From assembly GCA_017616775.1 (NCBI GenBank), contig JAFZXM010000019.1:1-48461 (forward strand): a DNA stretch of 48,461 nt, given 5' to 3'. Position 1 is the stretch's first letter, and the number at the start of each line of letters is the position of its first letter. The notes beneath the pieces were generated by a model. The model did not search any database, was not told the origin of the DNA, and saw nothing but the letters and a program-made list of their open reading frames with translations. The DNA is from Bacteroidales bacterium. Its GTDB lineage: Bacteria; Bacteroidota; Bacteroidia; Bacteroidales; WCHB1-69. Below are positions 7,734 through 16,340 of this stretch, piece after piece. The translations under genes were made by a program, and so were the position numbers.

Positions 7734-8561
7734 ATGGATAAACTTATTATTACCGCTGCCATTTGTGGTGCAGAAGTTACAAAAGAACAGAATCCCAATG
7801 TGCCTTATACGGTGGAAGAAATAGTGCGGGAAGCAAAATCGGCGGTAGATGCCGGCGCAGCCATAGTGCATCTGCATGTGCGTGAAGATGACGGCACGCC
7901 CACGCAGAGCAAAGCACGTTTTCAAGAATGTGAAGAGGCTATATACAAAGTGTGTCCCGATGTGATATTAATACCTTCCACGGGAGGTGCCGTCGGAATG
8001 ACACCCGATGAACGCTTGCAGTCCACCGACACCACGCCGGTGCCTGAAATGGCTACTCTCGATTGCGGCACCTGCAATTTCGGTGACGAGATTTTTGACA
8101 ACACCATGCCCACCATGCGTGCCTTTGGCAAGCGCATGATGGAACGTGGTATTAAACCCGAATACGAATGTTTTGAAATGGGACATTTGGATACCATACT
8201 TACCATGGCCCGTAAAGGACAAGTGCCGGCAGAACATATGCAATTCAATTTTGTATTGGGTGTGCCCGGTTGCACTCCTGCCACGGTAGCCAATTTATGT
8301 TGGCTGGTCAATGGTATTCCCGCAGGGTCCACATGGACGGTTACAGGCGTAGGCCGCCATGCTTTCCCTATGGCCGCCGCGGCATTAGCCATGGGCGGTA
8401 ATGTGCGTGTGGGTTTTGAAGACAATTTATATCTGTCCAAAGGCGTGTTGGCTCAGTCCAATGGCGAATTGGTGGCCAAGGTGGTGCGTATGGCCAAAGA
8501 ATTGGGTAGAGAAATAGCCACTTCGGATGAGGCTCGTGCAATTTTGAATTTGAAAAAATAG
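7734..8561 (+). CDS. kce: 3-keto-5-aminohexanoate cleavage enzyme
   Basis: This is a 275-residue TIM-barrel zinc enzyme of the BKACE family. It condenses 5-amino-3-oxohexanoate with acetyl-CoA and splits the product to acetoacetate and L-3-aminobutyryl-CoA. The HLHVR motif gives the two zinc His residues (46 and 48). Further family segments are PSTGGAVGMTPDERL, MATLDCGTCNFGD, and the C-terminal GGNVRVGFEDNLYL, whose Glu is the expected third ligand region. It starts 2 nt after kal and ends 28 nt before kdd. Confidence 0.93.
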   Translation: MDKLIITAAICGAEVTKEQNPNVPYTVEEIVREAKSAVDAGAAIVHLHVREDDGTPTQSKARFQECEEAIYKVCPDVILIPSTGGAVGMTPDERLQSTDTTPVPEMATLDCGTCNFGDEIFDNTMPTMRAFGKRMMERGIKPEYECFEMGHLDTILTMARKGQVPAEHMQFNFVLGVPGCTPATVANLCWLVNGIPAGSTWTVTGVGRHAFPMAAAALAMGGNVRVGFEDNLYLSKGVLAQSNGELVAKVVRMAKELGREIATSDEARAILNLKK

Positions 8562-8589
8562 TTTAACAATAACGAATAAAATAATTACA

Positions 8590-9663
8590 ATGCAAAAAAA
8601 AGGAAACAAATACGGAACCCACAGGGTGATTGAACCGATAGGCGTGCTGCCGCAGCCTGCGAATAAATTGAACAACAACATGGATGAGATTTGGGACAAC
8701 GAAATACTCATTGATGTGCAAACTTTGAATATCGATTCCGCTTCGTTTACAGATATCCACAACTATGCCAAACAACAGGCAGGAGAAGGTGCAAGCGAAG
8801 AAAAGATAATGGAGGAAGTTAAAAAAGAAATGTTCCTCAATGTGGAATTACAAGGCAAACACAGAAACCGCCGTACAGGTTCGGGCGGCATGCTGTTGGG
8901 TAAAGTGGAAAAAATAGGTGATGCCTTGAAAGGCAAAATCGATTTAAAAGAAGGCGACCGCATAGCCACCTTGGTGTCATTGTCCTTAACGCCGTTGCGT
9001 ATAGACGAAATATTGGACATCCGTCCTGACGTTGACCAAGTGGATATTAAAGGAAAGGCTATTTTGTTTGAAAGCGGTATATATGCAAAAATACCTGACG
9101 ATATGCCTGAAAAATTAGCTTTGAGTGCATTAGACGTTGCAGGTGCTCCTGCCCAAACAGCCAAGTTGTGCCAATACGGACAAACGGTATTAATACTCGG
9201 TGCAGGCGGCAAAAGCGGTATGCTTTGCGCTTATGAAGCCAAAAAACGGGTGGGCGTAACAGGTAAAGTAATCGGTATAGCCAATAGTCCTAAAAGCACA
9301 CAACGTATTAAAGACCTCGGTTTTTGTGATGTGGTGGAAAGTGCTGCCGGCATGACCCCCGTTCAAGTGTACGAAATGGTAGAACGTTTGACCGGTGGAA
9401 AAATGGCGGATGTAACCATCAATTGTGTCAATGTTCCCGATCAGGAAATGACCGCCGTATTGTGTACTAAAGACGACGGTATAGTATATTTCTTCAGTAT
9501 GGCTACCAGTTTCACAAAAGCTTCATTAGGAGCCGAAGGTATAGGCGCTGATGTGAATATGATCATGGGTAACGGATACACCAAAGGTCATGCGGAATTC
9601 ACATTGCAAGAACTTCGTGAAAGTCCTGAATTGCGCAAAATATTCGAAGAATTGTACGCCTAG
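8590..9663 (+). CDS. kdd: L-erythro-3,5-diaminohexanoate dehydrogenase (first copy)
   Basis: The 357-residue NAD(P)-dependent enzyme oxidatively deaminates 3,5-diaminohexanoate to 5-amino-3-oxohexanoate, the substrate of Kce. The start KYGTHRVIEPIGVLPQPA, the GSGGMLLGKV segment, the Rossmann loop LGAGGKSGM and the FSMATSFTKASLGAEG block are shared with the second copy at 9802. It ends the atoD-kal-kce-kdd transcript, followed by a strong terminator at 9685-9711. Operon partners make the assignment firm. Confidence 0.93.
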   Translation: MQKKGNKYGTHRVIEPIGVLPQPANKLNNNMDEIWDNEILIDVQTLNIDSASFTDIHNYAKQQAGEGASEEKIMEEVKKEMFLNVELQGKHRNRRTGSGGMLLGKVEKIGDALKGKIDLKEGDRIATLVSLSLTPLRIDEILDIRPDVDQVDIKGKAILFESGIYAKIPDDMPEKLALSALDVAGAPAQTAKLCQYGQTVLILGAGGKSGMLCAYEAKKRVGVTGKVIGIANSPKSTQRIKDLGFCDVVESAAGMTPVQVYEMVERLTGGKMADVTINCVNVPDQEMTAVLCTKDDGIVYFFSMATSFTKASLGAEGIGADVNMIMGNGYTKGHAEFTLQELRESPELRKIFEELYA

Positions 9664-9684
9664 TCAAGACAAGAATGTTTAAAG

Positions 9685-9711
9685 GTCCCGCTTCAGCGGG
9701 ACTTTTTTTTT
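9685..9711 (+). terminator. Intrinsic terminator after first kdd
   Basis: A 7-bp GC-rich stem (9685-9691 with 9696-9702), TTCA loop and nine T. It separates the two kdd copies into two transcripts. Confidence 0.85.
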
Positions 9712-9774
9712 ATAAAAAAAATGATACCTTAAAAAAAATACGCTGCGAAGTTCTGTTTGTATGTCAATTTATAG

Positions 9775-9782
9775 TATCTTTG
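9775..9782 (+). promoter_or_regulatory. Promoter -7 element TATCTTTG (second kdd-kamA)
   Basis: This is an exact TAnnTTTG match. An ATG at 9784 lies right at its end, upstream of the expected transcript start, so the ATG at 9802 is taken as the kdd2 start. Confidence 0.65.
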
Positions 9783-9801
9783 TATGTTTAATACTATTGT
9801 A

Positions 9802-10842
9802 ATGAAACAAGGATGCCGATTCGGAACGCATAGGGTGTTGTCACCGTTGGGAACATTGCCCCAGCCTGCCCAAAAGTTGGACAATACCATGCAAATATAT
9901 GATAATGAAATGCTCATAAGTGTAAGCACCCTGAATGTGGATTCTGCAAGTTATACGCAGATACGTCAAGCATGCGGAGGTGATGCCGAAAAAATGAAGC
10001 ACATGATATTATCCATAGTGGAAGAGAGGGGAAAATTACAGAATCCGGTAACGGGTTCGGGAGGTATGCTGATAGGTAAGGTAAAAGCCATAGGGGATAA
10101 TTTTCATAACAATACCAAGGTAAAAGTGGGCGATAAAATTGCCACCTTGGTCTCCCTTTCGCTTACACCTTTGAAAATCAGCAGTATCAAATATCTTTCT
10201 CCCGATTCCGATCAAGTGGATGTGGAAGCGGAAGCCATATTGTTTGAAAGCGGCCTTTTTGCCGTATTGCCCGAAGACATACCCGAAAAATTAGCCCTGG
10301 CGGTATTGGATGTGGCGGGAGCTCCCGCGCAAGTGGACCGTTTGGTTACGGAAGGGGATATGGTATGCATTATAGGAGGAGGCGGAAAATCGGGAGTGTT
10401 GTGCTGTTATCAAGCCATGAAAAATGTGGGCAAATACGGAAAGGTGATAGTGGTGGAGTATTCTCCGGAAAATGCCCGTCGGATTATTGATATGCATTTG
10501 GCTACCGATGTGATAGTGGCAGACGCCACCAATGTGATGGATGTATATCATAAGGTAATGGCTATCACAGGCGGAAGAGGCACCGATGTTACCATCAACA
10601 ATGTGAATGTGCCTTCTACCGAAATGACCTCCATTCTTATTACCAAAGGTCAGGGATGTGTCTATTTTTTCTCTATGGCCACCAGTTTCACCAAAGCTGC
10701 TTTGGGAGCAGAGGGCGTAGGAAAAGATATTAATTTGATAGTGGGAAACGGTTATGCCAAAGGGCATGCCGAACTCACGCTTAATATTATCAGAGAATCG
10801 AAAGAAATTCGAACTTTGTTTGAAAAAATGTATGTGAAATAA
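9802..10842 (+). CDS. kdd: 3,5-diaminohexanoate dehydrogenase paralogue (second copy)
   Basis: The protein has 346 residues and aligns along its whole length with the first copy; by eye about half the residues match. Shared blocks include FGTHRVLSPLGTLPQPA, GSGGMLIGKV, the Rossmann loop IGGGGKSGV, and FSMATSFTKAALGAEG. Differences cluster in the region after the Rossmann loop and in the segment around residues 50-70. It has its own promoter and is followed by kamA after 33 nt. Either it has a shifted substrate or cofactor preference, or it provides separately regulated Kdd activity. The start at 9802 is set by the promoter. Confidence 0.88.
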   Translation: MKQGCRFGTHRVLSPLGTLPQPAQKLDNTMQIYDNEMLISVSTLNVDSASYTQIRQACGGDAEKMKHMILSIVEERGKLQNPVTGSGGMLIGKVKAIGDNFHNNTKVKVGDKIATLVSLSLTPLKISSIKYLSPDSDQVDVEAEAILFESGLFAVLPEDIPEKLALAVLDVAGAPAQVDRLVTEGDMVCIIGGGGKSGVLCCYQAMKNVGKYGKVIVVEYSPENARRIIDMHLATDVIVADATNVMDVYHKVMAITGGRGTDVTINNVNVPSTEMTSILITKGQGCVYFFSMATSFTKAALGAEGVGKDINLIVGNGYAKGHAELTLNIIRESKEIRTLFEKMYVK

Positions 10843-10875
10843 ATAGCAAAATAATATTCAAAATAAAGAGTATAT

Positions 10876-12141
10876 ATGAAGACAAACAGAAGAGCCGAGC
10901 TGTTTCCCAATGTAACCGATGAACAATGGAATGATTGGAAATGGCAAGTGAAAAATAGAATTGAAACTTTGGAAGAACTGAAAAAATACATTCTTCTTAC
11001 CAAAGAGGAAGAAGAGGGGGTAGCGCAGTCGTTGAAGACTTTGCGTATGGCTATTACTCCGTATTATTTAAGTTTGATCGATCCCGATAATCCGTATTGT
11101 CCCGTTCGTCGTCAAGCTATTCCCACTGCGGCGGAATTACATCAGTCGTCTGCCGATTTGTTGGATCCTTTGCACGAAGATGAAGATTCTCCTGTTCCGG
11201 GGCTTACACACCGTTATCCGGACAGAGTGTTGTTTTTGATTACCGATATGTGTTCCATGTATTGCCGGCATTGTACCCGTCGCAGATTTGCCGGTCAGCA
11301 TGATTGCCAGTCACCATCGGAAAGAATACAGAAAGCCATAGATTATATAGCGGCTACGCCCACGGTGCGTGATGTGTTGTTGTCAGGAGGCGATGCTTTG
11401 ATGGTGAATGACAATATGTTGGAATCCATTATTCAACGATTGAGAGCCATACCTCATGTGGAGATTATTCGTTTGGGCACGCGCACACCTGTGGTTTGCC
11501 CTCAACGTATTACCGACAATTTGGTGAATATGCTTAAAAAATATCATCCTATTTGGATTAACACTCATTTTAACCATCCTCAAGAAGTTACTCCTGAATC
11601 AATAGCCGCCTGTGAAAAAATGGCCAATGCGGGTATTCCTTTAGGTAACCAAACCGTGCTTTTGCGCGGAGTGAATGACTGCACTTATGTGATGAAAAAA
11701 CTGGTACATGAATTGGTGAAAATGAGAGTGCGTCCTTATTATATTTATCAATGCGATCTTTCCATGGGGTTGGAACATTTCCGCACACCTGTTTCAAAGG
11801 GAATAGAGATTATTGAAAATCTGCGCGGACACACCTCAGGCTATGCCGTTCCTACTTTTGTGGTAGATGCTCCCGGCGGTGGCGGAAAAACACCTGTAAT
11901 GCCCAATTATGTGATCTCCCAAAGTCCGAACAGAGTGATATTGCGTAATTTTGAAGGGGTTATCACCACTTATACCGAGCCCGCTGATTATAAAGAAGAA
12001 TGTCATTGTCCGGAATGCGAACAAAAGCGCAAACAAGCCAAAGAAGGGGTGGCCTCTTTGCTCAATGGCGATACCCTGGCTTTGGAACCTGCCCATTTGG
12101 CCCGTAAAGAAAGAAATAAGCTAAGAGAGCAGAATAAATAG
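10876..12141 (+). CDS. kamA: L-lysine 2,3-aminomutase
   Basis: This radical-SAM, PLP-dependent enzyme of 421 residues turns L-lysine into L-beta-lysine, the first step of the pathway. The 4Fe-4S cluster motif CxxxCxxC is seen at Cys126, Cys130 and Cys133 (CSMYCRHCTRR). The following LLSGGDALMV and RLGTRTPVVCPQRIT segments are typical, as is PGGGGKTPVMPNY, which carries a Lys expected to hold PLP. The Cys-rich CHCPECEQKR near the C-terminus matches the zinc-site region of clostridial KamA. It is co-transcribed with kdd2. The next enzyme, beta-lysine 5,6-aminomutase (kamD/kamE), is absent from the window. Confidence 0.95.
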   Translation: MKTNRRAELFPNVTDEQWNDWKWQVKNRIETLEELKKYILLTKEEEEGVAQSLKTLRMAITPYYLSLIDPDNPYCPVRRQAIPTAAELHQSSADLLDPLHEDEDSPVPGLTHRYPDRVLFLITDMCSMYCRHCTRRRFAGQHDCQSPSERIQKAIDYIAATPTVRDVLLSGGDALMVNDNMLESIIQRLRAIPHVEIIRLGTRTPVVCPQRITDNLVNMLKKYHPIWINTHFNHPQEVTPESIAACEKMANAGIPLGNQTVLLRGVNDCTYVMKKLVHELVKMRVRPYYIYQCDLSMGLEHFRTPVSKGIEIIENLRGHTSGYAVPTFVVDAPGGGGKTPVMPNYVISQSPNRVILRNFEGVITTYTEPADYKEECHCPECEQKRKQAKEGVASLLNGDTLALEPAHLARKERNKLREQNK

Positions 12142-12190
12142 ACTTTGATTGGGCGGATGCCCTATAAATCAGGCATCTTAACTTCATACC

Positions 12191-12228
12191 ATCCGTAATG
12201 CCGTGCGCGGCATTGCGGATTTTTTTTT
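12191..12228 (+). terminator. Intrinsic terminator after kamA
   Basis: A 13-bp stem (12191-12203 with 12208-12220, one G·U pair), TGCG loop and a T run. Confidence 0.85.
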
Positions 12229-12252
12229 ATTGATACTAATTGGGTGAACAGC

Positions 12253-12286
12253 AAAAAAAAGAAGGAAGTTTTGCAACTTCCTTCTT
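12253..12286 (-). terminator. Intrinsic terminator after valS
   Basis: A perfect 12-bp stem (12259-12270 with 12275-12286) with a TTGC loop. On the minus strand it is followed by an unbroken T run (12253-12260 as A on plus). It lies 8 nt past the valS stop. Confidence 0.85.
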
Positions 12287-12293
12287 GATGTTT

Positions 12294-14993
12294 TTATTCG
12301 GAGAATCTTTTTAAATTTTCTCTTAGAGTTTCCAGTTTTGAGGTGGCGTCGGCTTGTTTTTTACGTTCCAAGGCCACCACTTCAGGTTTGGCGTTGTTGA
12401 CAAATTTTTCATTGTTCAATTTGTTCATCACCGAATTCAGGAATTTTTCATAATATTGTATATCGGCTTCTATTTTCTTTATTTCGGCTTCTTTGTCTAT
12501 CATATTGCCTATAGGGATAATCCATTCGGTGGTGTTTACCAGAAAGTTCGCCGAAGGGATGTTCATATCGTCTTTCCATGCCTGAATATGGCTGATATTG
12601 GCTATTTTTCCTATTAAAGAATCATAATAATTGTCGGCATTGCCTTTATGGAAAATATCCAGGGATTGTTTAGCCGGTATATTCTTTTGCAGACGGATGT
12701 TGCGGATGTTGGTGATTACCTCCTTGGTGATTTCAAATTGGCTCAAAAGCGCGGTGTCGGCTGTATGCACCTGAGGCAACTGTGCCTGCATAATGCTTTC
12801 GCCTTCTTCCCGCTGTTGCAAATTTTGCCACAATTCTTCCGTAATAAAGGGTATAAACGGATGCAACAAACGTAGCAGATGGTCGAAGAATTGCAGGGTG
12901 TGACGGTAGGTCTGTCGGTCTATGGATTGCCCGAAAGCGGGTTTTATCATTTCCAAATACCATGCGGAAAATTCATCCCAAAATAGCTTATATACCACCA
13001 TTAATGCTTCCGACAAGCGATATTTTGAGAATAAACCGTCAATTTCGTTGTGTACTCTGCATAGCATATTGTCGAACCATTCCACCGCTTTTTGGGCTGT
13101 GTCGGGTTGGGGCTTGTCTTCCACATTCCATGATTTTACCAGCCGGAAGGCATTCCATATTTTATTGTTGAAATTTCTGCCTTGCTCGCACAAAGCCTCA
13201 TCAAACAATATGTCATTGCCGGCGGGGGCGGAAAGCATCATGCCCATGCGTACCGCATCGGCTCCGTATTTATCTATCAGTTCAAGAGGGTCGGGGGAAT
13301 TTCCAAGCGATTTTGACATTTTTCTTCCTATTTTATCGCGGACAATTCCCGTAAAATACACATTGCCAAAAGGAACATCTTTCAAATATTCTTCACCGGA
13401 CATAATCATGCGGGCCACCCAGAAGAAAATAATGTCAGGAGCGGTCACCAGCACGGAGGTGGGGTAATAATATTTGATTTCCCCGTTGCCGGGGTCGTTG
13501 ATGCCGTTAAACAACGAAATCGGCCACAGCCAAGAAGAAAACCATGTGTCCAAAGAATCTTCATCACGCGACAATTGGTCGATGGTGATATTTTCAAAAC
13601 CTTTTATTTTCTTTGCTTCTTCAAGAGCTTCTTCGGGGGAGAGCGCCACCACAAACTGTTCTTCTTCGTCTTCTGCCGTCGGCAAGAAATAGGCAGGGAT
13701 ACGGTGTCCCCACCACAATTGACGGCTGATACACCAATCTTGAATATTTTCCAACCAGTTTTTATAGGTGGTAATATATTTTGCGGGATAGAATTTGATT
13801 TTTCCTTCCAGCACGGGTGGTAAGGCAATGTTGGCGAAATGTTGCATCGACAAAAACCATTGGCGGCACAAACGGGGTTCCACAGCCGTGTCTTGGTTGC
13901 GTTCGGAATAGCCTACCTTGTTGTCATAATCTTCTATTTTTTCCACCAAACCGGCGGCAGACAGGTCTATTACTATTTGTTTCCTTACCTCCATGCGGTC
14001 TTGTCCTATATATAATCCCGCCGCTTCGGATAGCGTTCCGTCAGGATTGAAAATGTCAATGGTGTCAAGATGATGTGTTTTCCCTAAATTATAGTCGTTC
14101 ACATCATGGGCAGGCGTTACTTTCAAACATCCGGTGCCGAATTCCATGTCAACATAACGGTCTTCTATCACAGGAATCACACGGTTGACAAGAGGTACTG
14201 TCACCTTATGTCCGCGCAACCATTGGTTTTTGGGGTCTTTGGGATTGATGCACATGGCGGTGTCACCCATAATGGTTTCAGGACGGGTGGTGGCCACCAC
14301 CGCATAATATCCTTTTGCATCCTTGTGCAGTATTTCACCTTCTTCATTTGTCGGTTTCACGGGCAGGGTGTCTGTATCGGCGACATAGTATTTCAAATAA
14401 TACAATTTGCTTTTTTCATCACGATATATCACTTCTTCGGTAGAAAGCACCGTTTGGGCCTTGGGATCCCAATTCACCATACGGAGACCACGATATATCA
14501 ATCCTTTTTTGTATAAGTCAACAAACACTTTCAGCACACTTTCGGAACGCACTTCATCCATGGTGAATGCTGTTCTGTCCCAGTCGCACGAGGCCCCGAG
14601 TTTGCGAAGCTGCTGCAGTATGATGTCTCCGTGTTCGTGTGTCCAACTCCAGGCGTGTTCCAGGAATTGTTCACGTGTTAAATCACGTTTTTTTATTCCT
14701 TGTTGAGCCAATTTGTTCACCACCTTTGCTTCCGTGGCAATGGATGCATGGTCGGTACCCGGCACCCAGCAGGCATTTTTTCCCGTCATGCGGGCACGAC
14801 GCACCAAAATATCTTGTATGGTATTGTTCAGCATGTGTCCCATGTGCAGAATACCGGTAACATTAGGGGGCGGAATGACGATGGTATAAGGTTCCCTATG
14901 GTCAGGCTGGGAATGGAATAAACCGTTGTTTATCCAATATTGATACCATTTGCTTTCAACTTCTGCGGGGGTGTATTTTGCTGCTAATTCCAT
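12294..14993 (-). CDS. valS: Valyl-tRNA synthetase
   Basis: This is a class I aminoacyl-tRNA synthetase of 899 residues. The HIGH-type motif is [13 protein letters not shown] (about 41-53) and the KMSKS loop is [13 protein letters not shown]. The editing domain lies between, with the family segment [13 protein letters not shown]. The C-terminal coiled-coil arm (about 830-899, ending [12 protein letters not shown]) is present. It is a single transcript with its own promoter at 15051-15058 and terminator at 12253-12286. Confidence 0.97.
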   Translation of the reverse strand: MELAAKYTPAEVESKWYQYWINNGLFHSQPDHREPYTIVIPPPNVTGILHMGHMLNNTIQDILVRRARMTGKNACWVPGTDHASIATEAKVVNKLAQQGIKKRDLTREQFLEHAWSWTHEHGDIILQQLRKLGASCDWDRTAFTMDEVRSESVLKVFVDLYKKGLIYRGLRMVNWDPKAQTVLSTEEVIYRDEKSKLYYLKYYVADTDTLPVKPTNEEGEILHKDAKGYYAVVATTRPETIMGDTAMCINPKDPKNQWLRGHKVTVPLVNRVIPVIEDRYVDMEFGTGCLKVTPAHDVNDYNLGKTHHLDTIDIFNPDGTLSEAAGLYIGQDRMEVRKQIVIDLSAAGLVEKIEDYDNKVGYSERNQDTAVEPRLCRQWFLSMQHFANIALPPVLEGKIKFYPAKYITTYKNWLENIQDWCISRQLWWGHRIPAYFLPTAEDEEEQFVVALSPEEALEEAKKIKGFENITIDQLSRDEDSLDTWFSSWLWPISLFNGINDPGNGEIKYYYPTSVLVTAPDIIFFWVARMIMSGEEYLKDVPFGNVYFTGIVRDKIGRKMSKSLGNSPDPLELIDKYGADAVRMGMMLSAPAGNDILFDEALCEQGRNFNNKIWNAFRLVKSWNVEDKPQPDTAQKAVEWFDNMLCRVHNEIDGLFSKYRLSEALMVVYKLFWDEFSAWYLEMIKPAFGQSIDRQTYRHTLQFFDHLLRLLHPFIPFITEELWQNLQQREEGESIMQAQLPQVHTADTALLSQFEITKEVITNIRNIRLQKNIPAKQSLDIFHKGNADNYYDSLIGKIANISHIQAWKDDMNIPSANFLVNTTEWIIPIGNMIDKEAEIKKIEADIQYYEKFLNSVMNKLNNEKFVNNAKPEVVALERKKQADATSKLETLRENLKRFSE

Positions 14994-15050
14994 TTATCGT
15001 TCTGTTAATTAAAATAATACAAATTCCAGTGTATGTTATTATCAAAACTA

Positions 15051-15058
15051 CAAAGATA
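15051..15058 (-). promoter_or_regulatory. Promoter -7 element TATCTTTG (valS)
   Basis: An exact TAnnTTTG match read on the minus strand, giving a leader of about 50 nt before valS. Confidence 0.6.
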
Positions 15059-15142
15059 ACATTTTTTTGACATACTGAAGCCGGCAGGCACACATTAACG
15101 CAAAGAATGCGTTCTTACCGGTGTTTGTACGGGTATATATGC

Positions 15143-16315
15143 TTAGAATATGCTGCAAATACGTTCTAAGGCATCTATGAGAGTGGTACGGGGGCATGCA
15201 ACGTTGATTCTGAAGCAATTTTGATAAAGGTCCCCGCCGAATTCCGTACCGTCGTTAAGAGCTATCAAAGCCCGGTTGATAAGTCTGTTTTTGAGTTCTT
15301 GGTGAGACAATTGCATGGCAGAAAAATCAAGCCACATTAAATACGAGGCTTGAGGGCGCATAACTTTTAGCAAGGGCAAATGCTTTTGCATATATTGTAT
15401 GGTAAAGTCAATATTGCTTTGAATATATGTTTTTACCTGATGCAGCCATTCTTCCCCGTAAGTAAAAGCGGCAATGGCGGTAGTGTAAGCCAAAGTGTGT
15501 CCGTTGGCTACTTCGTAGCCGTCCAGATATTGCCAATATTGTTCTCTGACAGTGTTATCGGGAATATATACAATGGAGCTGGCCATGCCTGCAACATTAA
15601 ATGTTTTGCTCGGAGCAATAAAAGTGGCGGATATCTTTCGGGCTTCCGGCGATACCGTGGAAAAAGAAATCTGCTCTTTTTCATTAAAAACAAGGTCGGC
15701 GTGAATTTCGTCCGATATCACTGTTACATGATGTTTATGGCATAGAGCGGCTATCCGTTGCAGCTCTTCTCGGGTCCATACCCGTCCTCCCGGATTGTGA
15801 GGGTTGGATAAGATAAACAATTTGGCTCCTTGCAGTTTTTGTTCAAAATCTTCCCAGTTGATATAAAATTTTCCGTCTGTTTCCTGCAGATGACTGCATC
15901 TTAATTCCCGTTTGCCTTGCAAAGGCACCTGTATGAACGGCGGATATACAGGCGGGCAAATCACAATGGCATCGCCTGTATCGGTAAAGGCTTGCACAAA
16001 AAAACTGATACCGGCAACTATTCCCGGAATATAGTGCAATTCCTTTGCTTGTGCGTTTATATGATAGCGCTTTTTCAGCCATGCGATAACAGCCGAAAAA
16101 TAGCCGGCATCTCCGAAAGTGTATCCTATCATGGGATGTTGCAGCCTTAAGCGTATGGCATTTAAAATGAAATCGGGGGTGGCAAAATCCATTTCAGCCA
16201 CCCACATGGGCAAAAGGTCGTTGCGACCGAAAATGCGATACATCATATCATGTTTTACACTTGCGGTGTTTCTACAATTAATGACGGTGTCAAAATCGTA
16301 TTTTTGAGACGGCAT
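15143..16315 (-). CDS. PatB/MalY-type PLP aminotransferase (cystathionine beta-lyase-like)
   Basis: A fold-type I PLP enzyme of 390 residues. Visible family features are the N-terminal LLPMWVAEMDFATPDFI, NPHNPGGRVWTREEL, SDEIHADLVF, and the PLP-binding Lys in FIAPSKTFNVAGM. The closest described group is MalY/PatB, C-S lyases that cleave cystathionine or cysteine to give homocysteine or H2S, pyruvate and ammonia. The exact substrate cannot be read from the sequence. It lies 25 nt after porW and appears to be the last gene of the long minus-strand train. Confidence 0.85.
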   Translation of the reverse strand: MPSQKYDFDTVINCRNTASVKHDMMYRIFGRNDLLPMWVAEMDFATPDFILNAIRLRLQHPMIGYTFGDAGYFSAVIAWLKKRYHINAQAKELHYIPGIVAGISFFVQAFTDTGDAIVICPPVYPPFIQVPLQGKRELRCSHLQETDGKFYINWEDFEQKLQGAKLFILSNPHNPGGRVWTREELQRIAALCHKHHVTVISDEIHADLVFNEKEQISFSTVSPEARKISATFIAPSKTFNVAGMASSIVYIPDNTVREQYWQYLDGYEVANGHTLAYTTAIAAFTYGEEWLHQVKTYIQSNIDFTIQYMQKHLPLLKVMRPQASYLMWLDFSAMQLSHQELKNRLINRALIALNDGTEFGGDLYQNCFRINVACPRTTLIDALERICSIF

Positions 16316-16340
16316 AATAAAAAAGTTTGAATATGACGGG

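Noticed and set aside
12922..13467. 181-codon plus-strand ORF opposite valS
   Set aside because: It is antisense to conserved valS sequence, with no promoter or start signal.
15097..15113. Terminator for the PatB-like gene
   Set aside because: The 6-bp hairpin is followed by A, not T, on the minus strand.
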